Part shown: positions 62,259 to 64,000 of the stretch, in pieces
Layout of the letters: each line of letters starts with the position of its first letter
Position numbering within the stretch: position 1 is the first letter of the stretch
Assembly: GCF_017168195.1 (NCBI RefSeq)
Contig: NZ_JADNYL010000003.1
Coordinates: forward strand, 372,001-436,000
Source: Thalassotalea sp. G2M2-11
GTDB lineage: Bacteria; Pseudomonadota; Gammaproteobacteria; Enterobacterales; Alteromonadaceae
Length of the DNA stretch: 64,000 nt
Direction of reading: 5' to 3'
Notes under the pieces: generated by a model
The model's database searches: none
Told to the model about the DNA's origin: nothing
The model's input: the letters and a program-made list of their open reading frames with translations, nothing else
Translations under genes and position numbers: made by a program

Positions 62259-63473
62259 TTAGCAATGATCATATTTGTTAGCCCAAATAACCGATTGTTT
62301 ATAAAAACCTGCTAATAACTCATAATCAACATTGATCATATCGGCTTGAGATTTTGTTTTAAACCAACTGCCTTTTTCATATTCTTTGACTGTGTTTAAT
62401 ACATATTTTAGTAAGGAAGGTTTCGATGAAAGCAGAGCTTCAGTTACATCATCTACTATTGATAAGTTTTCTAAGACGACTTCCATTGGTTTATCCAACA
62501 TAGCATCCAACAAGGAAAACAACCCCATAATAAAACAAGCTTCACTTTGTGCAGGAAACGCTTTTTGAGCGATTAATTCGCAAAATCTTGCTCTGATAAT
62601 GGCTATCCGTGTTAATTCTTTGGGTTTATTCGAAGCAATGATGCCCGTAGCCATCAGTAGAATGAGTTTCTTAATTTGTAAATCACCCAAATAAACAACC
62701 GCTTTTTTGATTGAGTCAATTTGTTGGGTAATAGGTAATATACCTGAATTGGTAAACTTTAATAATTTATAACTCAGTGCAGAATCGTGTTCAAAGTACG
62801 CGGCTATTTTATTGATGTTAATTGGCGTTTTTAAACTTTCTTGGATCAGGCTGAGTAAAACGGGCTGATTTGTTTCTAAATCATAACTACTGCCCATTTG
62901 AGGTTTACAGAAATAATAACCTTGAAAGTAATGAAATCCTAAACGTTTTGCTTCTTCAAATTCTTCTTTTGTTTCTACTTTTTCCGCTAATAACTTTAGT
63001 TTCTTTCGTGCTTTTAGCTGAGTAAGTAAAGGAGCAATTTTTTCCAAAGAGGTGGTTTGTATATCAAATTTGATCATTTTAACTAAATTGAAAAAACGTG
63101 CCCATTTGGGATCATAAATAAAATCGTCAAGTGCTAAGTGGTAACCTTGGTGATATAACGCTTTACACGCTTGATAAACTTGCTCTGATGGTGTCACAGT
63201 CTCTAATACTTCAATCATGACTTGTGATTTTGGTAATAATAATGGCAGACCTTCGATGATTGATTGTTCACCAAAATTGATTAAAGCGGGTTTATTATCG
63301 GTAATTGGCGCGATGCCTTGATTTAGATGGGTTTGCATAACAACTTTGGCGGTTGCTTCATGGGGATCGATATTAGGAAAAATATTCTCAGGGCTATCAC
63401 GATAGAGCAATTCGTAAGCAACAACATGTTCTTTACGGTTTAATATGGCTTGTCTTGCAGTGTAAACTTCCAT
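62259..63473 (-). CDS. EAL-HDOD signalling protein (CdgJ/YuxH-like)
   Basis: The 404-residue product has an N-terminal EAL-like domain (about 1-200) and a C-terminal HDOD domain (about 205-390). The EAL site reads AYELLYRD and the later catalytic positions are poorly kept (LALDDFIYD, IKFDIQ), so the domain probably binds rather than cleaves cyclic di-GMP. CdgJ-type proteins control motility and surface behaviour in Vibrio. Confidence 0.87.
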   Translation of the reverse strand: MEVYTARQAILNRKEHVVAYELLYRDSPENIFPNIDPHEATAKVVMQTHLNQGIAPITDNKPALINFGEQSIIEGLPLLLPKSQVMIEVLETVTPSEQVYQACKALYHQGYHLALDDFIYDPKWARFFNLVKMIKFDIQTTSLEKIAPLLTQLKARKKLKLLAEKVETKEEFEEAKRLGFHYFQGYYFCKPQMGSSYDLETNQPVLLSLIQESLKTPININKIAAYFEHDSALSYKLLKFTNSGILPITQQIDSIKKAVVYLGDLQIKKLILLMATGIIASNKPKELTRIAIIRARFCELIAQKAFPAQSEACFIMGLFSLLDAMLDKPMEVVLENLSIVDDVTEALLSSKPSLLKYVLNTVKEYEKGSWFKTKSQADMINVDYELLAGFYKQSVIWANKYDHC

Positions 63474-63745
63474 TTCGCTCCTTGAATTAATTGACCGACT
63501 TTACAGCAAAATTATGATTATTATACCCTTAATTTTACAGATTAGAAAAAAAAGTCTCGTTTTGCGAATGTTTCTACCTACACAGAGCATTTTATTTTAA
63601 AAATAAGTAGCTTAAATAGAAAAAAATCCCATCTATTGGCTACATTTTTAATCTAAATTTGTGTAAACTATTCGACCATTTTTTCAATACACTAGTCTAC
63701 CCAAAGCCTGCTAGTTTACGCTTTAGAGTCGTTTTAGAGGAACTC

Positions 63746-64000
63746 ATGAATTTAGACGAAATTATATTGCAAGCAGAACAAGCGATTGCTGCTGCAAATG
63801 AACCTGCTGAACTTGATCAAGTTCGAGTTAATTATTTAGGTAAAAAAGGTTTATTTACTGAACAAATGAAAGGTTTAAGTAAGTTACCTAAAGAAGAAAA
63901 ACCTAAAGCAGGGCAAGTGATCAACCAAGCAAAGCAACAAGTACAGAAACTGTTGACCGAGCGAGGCGAGTTTTTACGCGCTGAAGCAATCAAAGAGACG
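63746..64000 (+). CDS. pheS: Phenylalanyl-tRNA synthetase alpha subunit, N-terminal part
   Basis: The 85 residues in the window form the coiled-coil start of PheS (MNLDEIILQAEQAIAA, then VRVNYLGKKGLFTEQMKGL). AGAGGAA precedes the ATG. It continues beyond the window, presumably with pheT. It is separated from rplT by about 5 kb, whereas in E. coli the two are neighbours. Confidence 0.93.
   Translation, partial: MNLDEIILQAEQAIAAANEPAELDQVRVNYLGKKGLFTEQMKGLSKLPKEEKPKAGQVINQAKQQVQKLLTERGEFLRAEAIKET

Noticed and set aside
63474-63745. pheM-like leader peptide and attenuator before pheS.
   Set aside because: A short frame near 63569 has only two phenylalanine codons, and no terminator/antiterminator pair was seen.

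Overview
The window is an ordinary stretch of gammaproteobacterial chromosome interrupted by one accessory region. Gene content suggests a marine member of the Alteromonadales, probably close to Colwellia or Thalassotalea. The signs are low GC, gamma-type blocks (rne/rluC, thrS-infC-rpmI-rplT, mdtK/ribE), a PdsS/PdsR/PdsO set (a mostly marine sortase-associated family), a GlyGly-CTERM metalloprotease and a cytochrome cd1 nitrite reductase. This placement is inference; no database was searched.

Region 1 (1-9.5 kb) is housekeeping: the start of rne, rluC, mltD, gloB, a YafS-like methyltransferase, a Nif3/YbgI protein, elyC, a lysine riboswitch with lysC, and queC. Region 2 (9.5-22 kb) holds queE, the PdsS/PdsR two-component pair with PdsO, a solute-binding protein, dinG and polB back to back around one perfect LexA box, metC behind a candidate MetJ operator, and an aspartate/glutamate racemase. 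Region 3 (22-27 kb) is a nitrite-respiration block. A membrane hemerythrin is divergent from nirS, two FNR/Dnr-type boxes lie between them, and a NirT-type tetraheme cytochrome fused to an ethylbenzene-dehydrogenase-like heme domain follows. Region 4 (27-44.6 kb) has an M28 peptidase, a hybrid kinase, a tRNA-Asn array with two intact and two broken copies, MATE/uvrB, a binding protein/diguanylate cyclase pair, a secreted M6 protease, a DUF4242 protein and a metallo-beta-lactamase-fold protein.

Region 5 (about 44.6-50.9 kb) is the most unusual part. A tRNA-Val(GAC) gene at 50797-50873 has its 3' end copied at 47328-47350 and 49368-49390. These copies bound two tandem elements of 2040 and 1428 bp, and remains of a third lie to the left. 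Each element has the same left-end module, then integron-type gene cassettes with attC-like sites. The two complete elements also end in the same right-end module. All three left modules end in the same way, and the first cassette begins there every time, so the module behaves like an attI docking site. No complete integrase of either kind is present; only a broken tyrosine-integrase fragment remains. Cargo includes a SRAP protein, a lipoprotein built from the middle of a flagellar hook protein, small membrane proteins, a GNAT acetyltransferase and an ABM-fold monooxygenase.

Region 6 (51-64 kb) returns to core genes: mdtK/norM divergent from ribE, a CPXCG protein, a fructosamine-kinase-family protein, a START-domain protein, thrS-infC-rpmI-rplT (infC with a probable AUU start), purC behind a perfect 16-bp inverted repeat, a porin with a PstS-like partner, an exported unknown protein, an EAL-HDOD protein and the start of pheS.
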